A stretch of DNA of 64,000 bases. It comes from CAWBRT01 sp963832785. GTDB lineage: Bacteria; Acidobacteriota; Terriglobia; Terriglobales; Acidobacteriaceae. The translations under genes and the position numbers were made by a program. The notes beneath the pieces were generated by a model. That model did no database searches, was not told the origin of the DNA, and worked only from the letters and a program-made list of their open reading frames with translations. Below, one piece after another: positions 9,838-17,926 of this stretch. Position 1 is the stretch's first letter. Every line of letters begins with the position of its first letter. The stretch covers positions 1 through 64,000 of the forward strand of contig CAWHVF010000008.1 in NCBI GenBank assembly GCA_963832785.1. Reading direction: 5' to 3'.

Positions 9838-9990
9838 TATAATCCGCTTGGGCCGGGGCTGCGCAATTCAGGGGTTGAGGCCTGCTGGTGATCCCGACGG
9901 CAAACCATACGCGTTGGATCAGGCAGGTAGGCCGCTCAGGAGCTGTTGTGAATCCAAGCGTGGCAGATAAGGAACATATTCCTTGCTGCC
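9838..9990 (+). ncRNA. Candidate structured RNA with consensus -10 box, unidentified
   Basis: The 224-base gap between the LytTR gene and the Sua5 gene contains a perfect TATAAT at 9838-9843, with a weaker TTGGGG at 9813-9818. The sequence after it begins CGCTTGG and this pairs with CCAAGCG about 105 bases later; inner GCCTGC/GCAGG-type segments also could pair. There is no convincing ORF. I could not match it to SRP RNA (the GGAAGGAAGCAGC core is absent), tmRNA, 6S RNA or RNase P RNA. It may be a transcribed small RNA or only a divergent promoter. Confidence 0.25.
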
Positions 9991-9996
9991 TGACTC

Positions 9997-11076
9997 TTAA
10001 TCCCTAACCCTCTTCCCTATTCCTGCCTTGCGCAGGCGGTCGCGGATGGCAAGTCCGATGCCGCGCTCTGGCGGCATTGGGCAGACGATGACCGTGACCT
10101 GCTGCTCGTCGAGCCAGCGCAGGCCTTCGTACAGGCGCCGGGCGAGCGTCTCAAGCTGGGCGAACGGCCCCCATTGAAACACGATGCAACCGCTTGGGAC
10201 GGCGGCGCCCAGCCAGTTCTCCGGCAGCATGAGCCCGACGCGTTCGCCGCCAGCGGTGTGGCGCGCAACCGCGGCTTCCATCTCGCGCTCGTCGTTGACC
10301 AGGGCCAGGGCCGCGCGTGGCGCATAATGACGGATGCCCAGGCCGGGCGATGCCAGGCCCGCGGTTGGCGCATCGGCGCTAATGTCGCGCTCGGCCAAGC
10401 GCACCGGACCGATGAGGGCCTCGATCTGCTCGCGGCTGACCCCCCCGGGCCGATAGATGATGGGCGGATCGGCGGCAGGGTCGAGCACCGTGGATTCGAC
10501 GCCGACCGGCGACGGGCCGGCATCAAGTATGGCGTCAATGCGCCCCCCGAGGTCTCTTAACACGTGGCTGACGGTGGTCGGGCTGGGCGCGCCGAAGCGG
10601 TTGGCGCTGGGCGCGGCAATGGGAACCTCGGCCGCCTCGATCAGCGCCAGTGCCACCGGGTGAGCGGGAATGCGTATGCCCACCTTGTCGCGGCCGGCGG
10701 TGCAGGCATCGGGAACGATGTCGCGCTTGGGCAGCAGCAGGGTCAGCGGCCCGGGCATGAAGCGCTCGGCCAGCTTCCGCGCCGAAGCCGGCCAGCCGGT
10801 CACCAGGCGCTTGGCCATCTCGATCGAGCAGGCGTGGACGATGATCGGGTCCCAGGCGGGCCGCTGCTTGGCAGCAAAGATGCGCAGCACGGCCTCGCGG
10901 TCCAGCGCGTTGGCGCCCAGCCCGTAAACCGTTTCCGTCGGGAAGGCCACCAGCCCGCCTCGGCGAATGATGGCGGCGGCTTGACAAATGGCGGGCTGCG
11001 CTTCCTCCAGCGCAGCGCCGGGCCCGGCGTTTGCATTCGCTGGGGCTGCTGCAATCCGCAGATGCAGTGTTTTCAT
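9997..11076 (-). CDS. L-threonylcarbamoyladenylate synthase, Sua5 type
   Basis: Makes threonylcarbamoyl-AMP from threonine, bicarbonate and ATP for the t6A37 modification of ANN-decoding tRNAs. About 359 residues: an N-terminal YrdC/TsaC domain (FPTETVYGLG, the KQRP loop, PIAAPSANRFG) and the C-terminal ~110-residue Sua5 domain (begins near SPGLGIRHYAPRAAL), so it is the long Sua5 form and not short TsaC. ATG at 11076 is preferred over GTG at 11079. It stands alone; the IS5-family element lies upstream. Confidence 0.93.
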   Translation of the reverse strand: MKTLHLRIAAAPANANAGPGAALEEAQPAICQAAAIIRRGGLVAFPTETVYGLGANALDREAVLRIFAAKQRPAWDPIIVHACSIEMAKRLVTGWPASARKLAERFMPGPLTLLLPKRDIVPDACTAGRDKVGIRIPAHPVALALIEAAEVPIAAPSANRFGAPSPTTVSHVLRDLGGRIDAILDAGPSPVGVESTVLDPAADPPIIYRPGGVSREQIEALIGPVRLAERDISADAPTAGLASPGLGIRHYAPRAALALVNDEREMEAAVARHTAGGERVGLMLPENWLGAAVPSGCIVFQWGPFAQLETLARRLYEGLRWLDEQQVTVIVCPMPPERGIGLAIRDRLRKAGIGKRVRD

Positions 11077-11250
11077 CACGCCGCGCTCATCTTAGCACCT
11101 GCGAAAATTCGGCCCGGAGCGAGAGCAGCCCGCCCGGTTCAGGCGCCGGTGCCCACCTGTGGCCCTGAAGGCAACCCCGAATTGGCCCGCCGCTCTCAAA
11201 AGCGGAGCGCCTTTCTCCTCCTCTGTGCTCCTCCGTGTACTCTGTGGTTA

Positions 11251-12115
11251 GAATCTGTCCAAAAACTAAGTAGCGCGGCGCAGCAGCAGATGAGCGAAAG
11301 CGATGTAGATCATAGCTTCTGCCGAGGTGTGCCGCAGTTCGTAATCTTTACTGAGGCGGCGGGACCAGTTCAACCAAGCCAAGGTGCGCTCCACAATCCA
11401 GCGCTTGGGCAGAACCCGGAAGCGGTGCATCTCATTGCGCTTGACCACCTCAACCTGGTAGCCGAACATCTGCTTGGCCCAGTCAATCAATTTGCCCGCA
11501 TAACCACCATCCACCAACACCTTGCGCAGAGTATCGAAACGACAAAACAGCCGCATTAACACCGCCCGCGCCCCCACTCGGTCCTGGATGCCGGCCGAGT
11601 GTACCACTACCGTCAGCAGATTGCCTTGCGTGTCTACCGCGATGTGCCGCTTGCGTCCCTTGATCTTTTTGCCCGCATCGTAGCCACGCTGCCCCCTTTT
11701 AACACCGTCTTCGCCGATTGCGAATCGAGGATCGCCACCGTGGGCACCGCCTGGCGTCCCCCGGACTTGCGGCCCTGCTCACGCAAGCTCTTGCTCACCC
11801 GCTCCCACATCCCCTCATCCCGCCACGCCCGGAACTGCTCATGCACCGACTTCCACGGCGGAAAGTCGCTGGGTAACTGCCGCCACTGACAGCCCGTCTT
11901 GACCACATACAGAAGGGCATCCACCACCCGGCGCAGTTCATACTTGCGCGGCCTGCCTCCGGCATGACGATTCTGGCGAGGTTGGCACAGCAAAGGCTCC
12001 AGTCTCCTCCACTGCTGCTCCGTCAAGTCGCTCGGGTACATGCCTCCAAGCTATGGCTATCGGCCTGCCTCGCATATTCCTTCTCAGGTTCCTTTACGAG
12101 TTTCTGGACAGATTC
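11251..12115 (-). mobile_element. Complete IS5-family insertion sequence, 865 bp
   Basis: The ends are imperfect inverted repeats: GAATCTGTCCAAAAACT at 11251 and, at 12115 in reverse complement, GAATCTGTCCAGAAACT. Both ends are flanked by TTA (11248-11250 and 12116-12118), fitting the 3-bp TNA target duplication of the IS427-like groups of IS5. Length and the split transposase gene also fit that group. The intact ends and duplication suggest a fairly recent insertion. Confidence 0.9.
11266..12041 (-). CDS. IS5-family transposase, two frames joined by a -1 frameshift
   Basis: Frame A (12041 to 11634) begins MYPSDLTEQQWRRLEPLL and includes the DDE-domain segment VPTVAILDSQSAKTV. Frame B ends at 11266 and includes VVHSAGIQDRVGARAV, VLVDGGYAG and KRWIVERTLAWLNW, the second and third catalytic motifs. 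On the minus strand the frames meet at TTAAAAGGGGGC (11692-11703). Slipping back one base there yields the natural continuation KRGQRGYDAGKKIKGRKRHI into frame B. IS427-like elements commonly make the full transposase through such a programmed -1 frameshift, so I read this as one functional DDE transposase of about 260 residues and not as a broken gene. Confidence 0.88.
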
Positions 12116-12225
12116 TTAGACTGTACGGCGAATAGACTTGCCTTTTACGGTTGACGAAGTTAGCCTGAATCTGAGATAACTCGTCGGCGTAAGCCTTGCG
12201 AAATCAAGTAGTCCGGAGTGGCGGC

Positions 12226-12495
12226 GTGATCAAGCTGGACATCATCAACGAGGTCGTAAACAAGACCGGAGTCACCAAGACAAAAGCCGAAACGGCCGTG
12301 GAAACGGTGTTCGAGTCCATGAAGAAGGCGCTGGCAAGCGGCGACCGCATCGAACTCCGCGGCTTTGGAGTTTTCAACGTCCGCCCGCGCAAGACCGGGA
12401 TCGGGCGCAATCCCAGGACCGGCGCCGAGGTCAATATTCCGCCCGGCAAGGCGGTGCGCTTCAAGCCGGGCAAGGAATTACAATCCATAGAATGA
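12226..12495 (+). CDS. HU/IHF-family DNA-binding protein
   Basis: 89 residues from the GTG at 12226, with GGAG at 12215-12218 seven bases upstream; a TTG at 12196 would add ten residues without family similarity. The fold is evident: N-terminal helices (KLDIINEVVNKTGVTKTKAE), then the beta-arm with GFGVFNVRPRKTGIGRNPRT, including the Arg-Asn-Pro tip that inserts in the minor groove, and the C-terminal FKPGKEL. These proteins bend and compact DNA. HU and IHF cannot be separated safely from sequence. It follows the IS element, which may have altered its upstream region. Confidence 0.93.
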   Translation: MIKLDIINEVVNKTGVTKTKAETAVETVFESMKKALASGDRIELRGFGVFNVRPRKTGIGRNPRTGAEVNIPPGKAVRFKPGKELQSIE

Positions 12496-12667
12496 GTCTG
12501 CGCGCGTCCGGCAGAGGCCGGCGCACGTTTGCCTGGCACGGCGTAGTCCGGCAAGCCCCGCCACCGAATCGCCGGGCAAGCGCAGCGTTTCGAATCTGCT
12601 AGTCAGCCAGTGTCCGGGCTAAATTCCTGGACGAAGATGCTGGCCATGAGAAAAGAATCGGTTCCTG

Positions 12668-13687
12668 ATGTCGGAAACGAATCCCTCTGTCCCCTCTCCT
12701 GAGATCGCCTGGCCGGTTGAAATAGTCCGCGTAACCCGGACCAGGCGCCGATACTGGCTGAACCTGCTGTTGCTGCTGGCCACTTTCCTCACCACGTTGA
12801 CCGTCGGCGCCCGGCTGCAGTTCAACTTCGCGCACAATCTGCCCATCCTGAGCGAGAGCGGCGACGACTTGCCGCTGTTCCCGGTGAGCTGGATCGTCCA
12901 ACGGCCCTCGCGCCTGCTGCTGGGAGCGCCTTTCTCGCTGGCCCTGATGGGCATTCTGCTGGCGCACGAGATGGGGCATTACCTCTACTGCCGACGCTAC
13001 GGCGTACAGGCCACGCTTCCCTTCTTCATTCCCGCGTCCACGCTGGTGGGAACGCTGGGTGCGTTTATCCGCATCCGTTCGCGCATTCGCTCGCGCGATG
13101 CCCTGTTCGACATCGGAATTGGCGGCCCCATCGCCGGTTTCGTGGTGGCCCTGCCGCTGATGCTCCTGGGCCTGCTGCTCTCGCGTGCCAGCGCCGCGCC
13201 CCCGGATCAAGATTTGCAGTTCGGGTTTCCACTGGTCTTCCACCTGGGGCGATATTTGGCAGATGCCTGCCTGGCACGGCCCTTGCCGGCTCTCGATCAG
13301 CTTTCGCTGCACCCTATTGCCATCGCCGCCTGGGTGGGCATGTTCGCCACCTCGCTGAACCTGCTGCCGGGCGGGCAGCTTGACGGCGGACACCTGGTCT
13401 TCGCCTTCAATCCGCGCGCTCACAAGGCGGTCTCCTGGATTGCCACCGCCGCGCTGCTTCCGCTCGGAGTCTTCTATTGGGCTGGATGGTTTCTGTGGGC
13501 ACTGCTGCTGTTTCTGAGCGGGTTGCGCCACCCGGTCGTGCCTCCCTGGCCGGAGCTGAGCAAATCGCGCCGCGGCCTTTTCCTGGCGGCCGCCATTCTG
13601 CTGGCTCTCACCCTGATGCCGGCGCCGTTCCAAGGCGGTTCAGGGCGCGAAGTGGTGCGCGAGCTCCGGGCGATACTGCGGCGGTAA
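12668..13687 (+). CDS. Site-2-type intramembrane metalloprotease (M50 family)
   Basis: 339 residues with six or more hydrophobic segments. The zinc site is complete: HEMGH in LLAHEMGHYLYCRRYGV (about residues 100-105) and NLLPGGQLDGGH (about 237-248), the second motif carrying the third ligand Asp. The overall plan resembles the EGY/S2P-like group. Such proteases cut membrane-bound substrates, often anti-sigma factors or regulatory precursors. No PDZ domain is seen, unlike RseP. The gene stands alone and converges with priA; the substrate is unknown. Confidence 0.88.
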   Translation: MSETNPSVPSPEIAWPVEIVRVTRTRRRYWLNLLLLLATFLTTLTVGARLQFNFAHNLPILSESGDDLPLFPVSWIVQRPSRLLLGAPFSLALMGILLAHEMGHYLYCRRYGVQATLPFFIPASTLVGTLGAFIRIRSRIRSRDALFDIGIGGPIAGFVVALPLMLLGLLLSRASAAPPDQDLQFGFPLVFHLGRYLADACLARPLPALDQLSLHPIAIAAWVGMFATSLNLLPGGQLDGGHLVFAFNPRAHKAVSWIATAALLPLGVFYWAGWFLWALLLFLSGLRHPVVPPWPELSKSRRGLFLAAAILLALTLMPAPFQGGSGREVVRELRAILRR

Positions 13688-13753
13688 GAACCCGTTTCTG
13701 CCTGGCATGGAGCAAGCCTGGCCGGTCATCCCCCGCGAAGTGGGGGAAAGCTG

Positions 13754-13899
13754 GTAGCCCATGGCGTGAGCCATGGGTTTTGAACGCAAAATCCCGAAGC
13801 CCGCAACGGGGGCGAAAGAATCCCGATCCGTTCTATCGCCCCCTTCGGGGGCTCACAATCGCTGGGGACCTTGCACCCACGGCTCACGCCGTGGGCTAC
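13754..13899. repeat. 146-bp palindromic repeat with GTAGCCCA ends
   Basis: Begins GTAGCCCATGGCGTGAGCC and ends with the near-exact reverse complement, GGCTCACGCCGTGGGCTAC; an inner pair CCCGCAACGGGGGCGAAAG / CTATCGCCCCCTTCGGGGGC also folds. It fills most of the gap between two convergent genes, and a CCCCCGC/GTGGGGG hairpin lies just before it (13730-13745). The design is of an interspersed repeat and could double as a bidirectional terminator. Confidence 0.7.
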
Positions 13900-13925
13900 C
13901 CTCTACCGCCGCCCGGGCGGCTGAC

Positions 13926-16724
13926 CTACAGCAGCGCAATGGCGTCCACGTCCACCACGATGTTGGTGCGCGGCAGGTGTTGGTCTTCGGCGTGGCGCAG
14001 CATGGCCGCCAGCAGCGCGTGCAGGCGCTCGCGGCTGGCCGACTTCAACAGGAAGTGGTAGCGGTAGTCCCGCTTGAGGCGCACGATAGGCGCCGCCGCC
14101 GGTCCCATCACGCGCACGCCTTCATGGCGCGCCGTTTGAAACCATTTCTCCAGGACGCCCGTGTAGCGCAGCGCCTCTTCCTGACGGTCGCTGCGTATCA
14201 GCACGTTGGCCACCGAGGTGAAGGGCGGGTAGTGCATCCAGCTCCGGAACTGCAGCTCCTTGCGGTAGAAGCCCTCGAAGTCGTGACGGGCGGCAAACTG
14301 CACCGCGTAATGCTCCGGGAAATAGGTCTGCAGCACGACCTTGCCCGGGGCGCTACCACGTCCGGCGCGTCCGGCCACCTGGGTCAGCAACTGGAAGGTG
14401 CGCTCGGCGGCGCGAAAGTCGGGCAGGCTCAGGGCGGTGTCGGCCCCGACCACGCCCACCAGGGTGACGCCATGGATGTCGTGTCCCTTGGCGATCATCT
14501 GCGTGCCCACCAGCAGGTCGAACTCGCCGGCATCGAAGGCGCTGAGGATGCGCTCAAAGTCCTGGTGGCCGCGCACCGTGTCGCGGTCCATGCGGCCGAT
14601 GCGCGCCTGCGGAAAGGCCGCGTGCAGCAGGTCTTCCAGCTTTTCCGAGCCGGTGCCGAGGAACTGCACGTAGTCGCTGCCGCACTTGGGGCACAGCTTG
14701 GGGATGGGCTGCTGATAACCGCAGTAGTGGCACATCAGCCGGTGCTCGCGCTTGTGATGAGTGAGGGCCACGGCGCAGTCGCGGCACTGAATGGTGTCGC
14801 CGCAGGAGCGGCACATGACAAAGGCCGAGTAGCCGCGCCGGTTCAGCAGGATCATGGCCTGCTCGCCGCCCTGCAGCCGGGCGGTGACCTCCTCGATCAG
14901 GCGGCGCGAGAGCAGGTGCTCCTTGCCGGTGGCCTGAAACTCCTGCCGCATGTCGATCAGCTCGACCTCCGGCAGCGGACGCTGCTGCACCCGGTCCGGC
15001 AGGCGCAGCAGGCGGTACTTGCCCGCGCTGGCGTTGTGAAACGACTCCAGCGAGGGAGTGGCGGAGCCGAATACCACCGTCGCGCCCAGCGCCTTGGCGC
15101 GGACGGCGGCCACATCGCGGGCGTGATAGCGCGGAGTTTCGTCCTGCTTGTACGAGTGGTCCTGCTCTTCGTCGACGATTATCAGCGCCAGGTCCTGCAC
15201 CGGGGCAAAGACGGCCGAGCGCGTGCCCACGGCCATGTGGGCCTCGCCGCGGCGCAAGCGGTGCCATTGCTCCGCTCGCTCATCGTCGGAGAGCGAAGAG
15301 TGCAGGATGGCTACCTGCTCTCCGAAAACCTGGTGCAGATCGGCAGCCACCGCCGGCGTCAGCCCGATCTCGGGGACCAGCAGCAGCGCGCCCCGCCCGG
15401 CCTCCAGCACCTGCCTCATGGCCGCCAGGTACACGGCCGTCTTGCCTGAGCCGGTGACGCCGTGGATAAGGATCGCCTGGAATTGTCGCGCGGCGACGTC
15501 CTGGTTGATGGCCGCCAGCGCCTCTTGCTGCGCCGGAGCGAAGAGAGACTCCAGGGTGGTGCGCGGCTTCATGGCCGGCTGATCGCGCTGCGCCGGCTCC
15601 TCCACGATCTCAACCAGCCCGCGCCGCACCAGGGTTGAGAGCGTCGTCTTGGGCACGGAAAGCCGGCGCAGCTCGTCCAGCGCGATGCGCCCGCCCGCAC
15701 ACTCCAGGTGCGCAAGAATCTTGCGCTGGTTGGTATTGAGCTTGGCGGTGGAGGCCGCATTCGCTTGAGCGTCAACGGTGGCCGAGGCTGTAGAAGAACC
15801 CCCAAGAGGTGTCATCCTGAGGCCGCGCCGCTTTTGCGCAGCCGAAGGATCTGCTTTCGCATTGTCGCAAAGAACAGCAGATCCTTCGCTTCGCTCAGGA
15901 TGACACTCAATAAGCCTCTCTACCTGCTGTTCCGCCGCCTGTGACGCCGCTTGTTCGCTGGTTGCGGTGCGCAGCACGGCGAATTTCACCATTCGCCGGG
16001 CGTCGCGGGCCGAAGACAAATCTTCGCGGGCAATCCATTTCTTAGTGAGCAGGCGGCGCAGCACATCGCGCGAGGCGCCAGTGGCAGCGCGCAACGTAGC
16101 CTCGCGAACCAAATCGCCGAGGCCTTCGGCAAACGCCGAATTTGCATCTGCCCGTGCAGACGCAAGGTAGTCCAATACTGCGAATTCCTGCAATTGGCCA
16201 TCCAGCGCGGTGTTGCGCCTGGAGGCGGATTTCTCCTTGCCGGGCCGCGCGCCAAGCCAAAGGCGCTGCGCCAGGCTGGCGTTGGCGGGGTGACGAAGCG
16301 CCTCGCTGCCGCTTTCAGTGATGCGATAGGCAACCACCTGCTTGAACTCGGCGGCCAGCGGCAGCATGGTGCGATAGACTTCGCCCAGCGGCGCGAGATA
16401 GTAGCTGGCGATCCAGCGGCCAAGCGCCAGCAGGCCGGTGTCGAGCACGGGTGCGCTGTCGAGCACTTCGATTACCGCCCGGAGCTTCACCGCTGCCGCG
16501 GGCGCTTGCCGGTGCAGGCGCACCACGATGCCTTGCAGCCGCTTTTCGCGGAAAGGGACGATCACGCGTCCGCCGACCACGGCCGATGCGCCTCCCAGTT
16601 TGTAAGTGAAGAAGCCATCGAGAGGAACCGGCAAAGCCACATCGCAGAAGGCGGGCTCCGCCGCGTCCTTGCGTTCGTCATCACGGACGAAGCCAGGCGC
16701 AGCAGAATGGGCTCGCAAGTTCAC
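13926..16724 (-). CDS. priA: Primosomal replication restart helicase PriA
   Basis: Rebuilds the replisome at collapsed forks: a superfamily-2 3'-5' helicase that binds branched DNA. 932 residues, GTG start. The N-terminal DNA-binding region (ALPVPLDGFFTYKLG, VGGRVIVPF) is followed by Walker A GVTGSGKT (about residue 418), DEEQ, and a zinc cluster of paired CxxC motifs (about 632-690: CRSCG, CRDC, CHYCG, CPKCG). It is about 200 residues longer than E. coli PriA. Part of the surplus is residues ~273-306 (ECHPERSEGS ... GLRMTPL), the translation of a palindromic interspersed repeat inserted in frame in a linker. Last gene of a minus-strand run; the start codon lies 340 bases from the glycosylase gene. 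Confidence 0.94.
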   Translation of the reverse strand: MNLRAHSAAPGFVRDDERKDAAEPAFCDVALPVPLDGFFTYKLGGASAVVGGRVIVPFREKRLQGIVVRLHRQAPAAAVKLRAVIEVLDSAPVLDTGLLALGRWIASYYLAPLGEVYRTMLPLAAEFKQVVAYRITESGSEALRHPANASLAQRLWLGARPGKEKSASRRNTALDGQLQEFAVLDYLASARADANSAFAEGLGDLVREATLRAATGASRDVLRRLLTKKWIAREDLSSARDARRMVKFAVLRTATSEQAASQAAEQQVERLIECHPERSEGSAVLCDNAKADPSAAQKRRGLRMTPLGGSSTASATVDAQANAASTAKLNTNQRKILAHLECAGGRIALDELRRLSVPKTTLSTLVRRGLVEIVEEPAQRDQPAMKPRTTLESLFAPAQQEALAAINQDVAARQFQAILIHGVTGSGKTAVYLAAMRQVLEAGRGALLLVPEIGLTPAVAADLHQVFGEQVAILHSSLSDDERAEQWHRLRRGEAHMAVGTRSAVFAPVQDLALIIVDEEQDHSYKQDETPRYHARDVAAVRAKALGATVVFGSATPSLESFHNASAGKYRLLRLPDRVQQRPLPEVELIDMRQEFQATGKEHLLSRRLIEEVTARLQGGEQAMILLNRRGYSAFVMCRSCGDTIQCRDCAVALTHHKREHRLMCHYCGYQQPIPKLCPKCGSDYVQFLGTGSEKLEDLLHAAFPQARIGRMDRDTVRGHQDFERILSAFDAGEFDLLVGTQMIAKGHDIHGVTLVGVVGADTALSLPDFRAAERTFQLLTQVAGRAGRGSAPGKVVLQTYFPEHYAVQFAARHDFEGFYRKELQFRSWMHYPPFTSVANVLIRSDRQEEALRYTGVLEKWFQTARHEGVRVMGPAAAPIVRLKRDYRYHFLLKSASRERLHALLAAMLRHAEDQHLPRTNIVVDVDAIALL
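15809..15906. repeat. 98-bp palindromic repeat inside priA
   Basis: GTGTCATCCTGAG (15809-15821) is the exact reverse complement of CTCAGGATGACAC (15894-15906), with a second exact inner pair CGAAGGATCTGCT (15843-15855) / AGCAGATCCTTCG (15876-15888). The priA frame reads straight through it. Related but diverged elements occur at 16788-16978 and 24487-24679. Confidence 0.85.
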
Positions 16725-16787
16725 CAGCAGATTCTAGAGCATTTCCGGAAAGATGATTTCTGCATTAGTCGCAACATTCTACTGCGA

Positions 16788-16978
16788 TGTCATGCTGAGC
16801 GACTCCGTTAGGAGGCGCGAAGCATCCCCTGGGTCTTTCCCAATCTGCGCCTTGCGGGCTTTTCTCTAGAAAAACTTTCAGCCGCATCTCTCGATAAGCC
16901 GCGCCGGGATGCTTCGCTTCGCTCCCCCGCAGCCGCAAAACCAGCGTCTGCCGGGGCCCCGGCTTGCTCAGCATGACA
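16788..16978. repeat. 191-bp palindromic repeat in the priA-glycosylase gap
   Basis: TGTCATGCTGAGC at 16788-16800 is the exact reverse complement of GCTCAGCATGACA at 16966-16978. Inner parts (GGATGCTTCG-like, CCGGGG) resemble the element at 24487-24679. It occupies most of a 338-base stretch without a gene, which otherwise shows nothing I can interpret. Confidence 0.8.
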
Positions 16979-17062
16979 ACTCAAAATATGAAAGCTAAAG
17001 GTGATCAATTCCTTGCTTTCACCGGCTGAAAGCTGGCACCGCCGTGTGCAAGGAAACAGCGA

Positions 17063-17926
17063 TTATCCATCCCCGCGCCGTGCCGGCACGGCCAGCCCCA
17101 GGTAGCCCATCACCATCTGCAGGTCTTTCCAGGCCTCTTTTTTCTGGCGCGGGTCGCGCAGCAGGTAGGCGGGGTGATAGGTCACGGCCAGCTTGGTGGA
17201 GAATCCGGCGGCGCGCTCGGGCGCGTCTCGGGGCAGACGCGGCGCAAAGTCGTAGAAGCGGCCGCGCAGCTTCGCCATGGCATCGGTCATGCCCAGCATA
17301 TTGTGGGCGGCCACGGCGCCCAGGGCGACGATGATCCTGGGGCGCACGGTGGCGATCTGGCGCATGAGAAACGGCGAGCAGGTTTCACACTCGTCGCGCT
17401 CGGGGGTGCGGTTCTGCGGCGGGCGGCACTTGACCACGTTGGCGATGTAAACGTCCTGGCGGCGCAGCCCCATGGCCGAAATCATGTTGTTGAGCAACTG
17501 CCCGGCGCGGCCGACAAAGGGTTCGCCCTGCTCGTCTTCGTCGGCTCCCGGGCCTTCGCCCACGAACATCAGCTCGGCCTCGGGATTGCCTACGCCAAAG
17601 ACGATCTGCTTGCGCCCCAGCCGATGCAGCTTGCAGCGCGTGCAGTCGCCCAGGTCCTGACGAATGAGGCGCAGCGCGGCAGGCTTGTCGACAACCGGCG
17701 CGGCCTCGGCGGAGCTGGGCAAGGCAGGCTCTTCAAATAGGGATTGCGAAATCGTTTGTTCCGCCCGGCCAAAGGCGGCCTGGCCTGCGTTTTCCGCGGC
17801 TTCTCCGGCCTCAGGGGCTTCCGCAACTGAAACCGGCCGGCGGTAGAAGTCCTGGATGCCAAGCTCCTGGTAGAAGCGAAGACGCTCGGCTATGGCGGCG
17901 CGCTTTTCCGGATCGAGCGCGCTCAT
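17063..17926 (-). CDS. Family 4 uracil-DNA glycosylase (4Fe-4S)
   Basis: 287 residues. Removes uracil from DNA formed by cytosine deamination. The family-4 signature GEGPGADEDEQGEPFVGRAG is at 124-142 and YHPAYLLR near the C-terminus; iron-sulphur ligands are C95-x2-C98 and two later cysteines in KCRPPQNRTPERDECETC. The N-terminal ~85 residues are a variable extension. Its ATG overlaps the coaBC stop by four bases (ATGA), so the two are translationally coupled. Confidence 0.93.
   Translation of the reverse strand: MSALDPEKRAAIAERLRFYQELGIQDFYRRPVSVAEAPEAGEAAENAGQAAFGRAEQTISQSLFEEPALPSSAEAAPVVDKPAALRLIRQDLGDCTRCKLHRLGRKQIVFGVGNPEAELMFVGEGPGADEDEQGEPFVGRAGQLLNNMISAMGLRRQDVYIANVVKCRPPQNRTPERDECETCSPFLMRQIATVRPRIIVALGAVAAHNMLGMTDAMAKLRGRFYDFAPRLPRDAPERAAGFSTKLAVTYHPAYLLRDPRQKKEAWKDLQMVMGYLGLAVPARRGDG

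Noticed and set aside
9838..9960. SRP RNA in the LytTR-Sua5 gap
   Set aside because: The conserved GGAAGGAAGCAGC core is absent; kept only as an unassigned candidate RNA.
13773..15449. 558-residue plus-strand ORF across priA
   Set aside because: Antisense shadow of priA and of the palindromic repeat.
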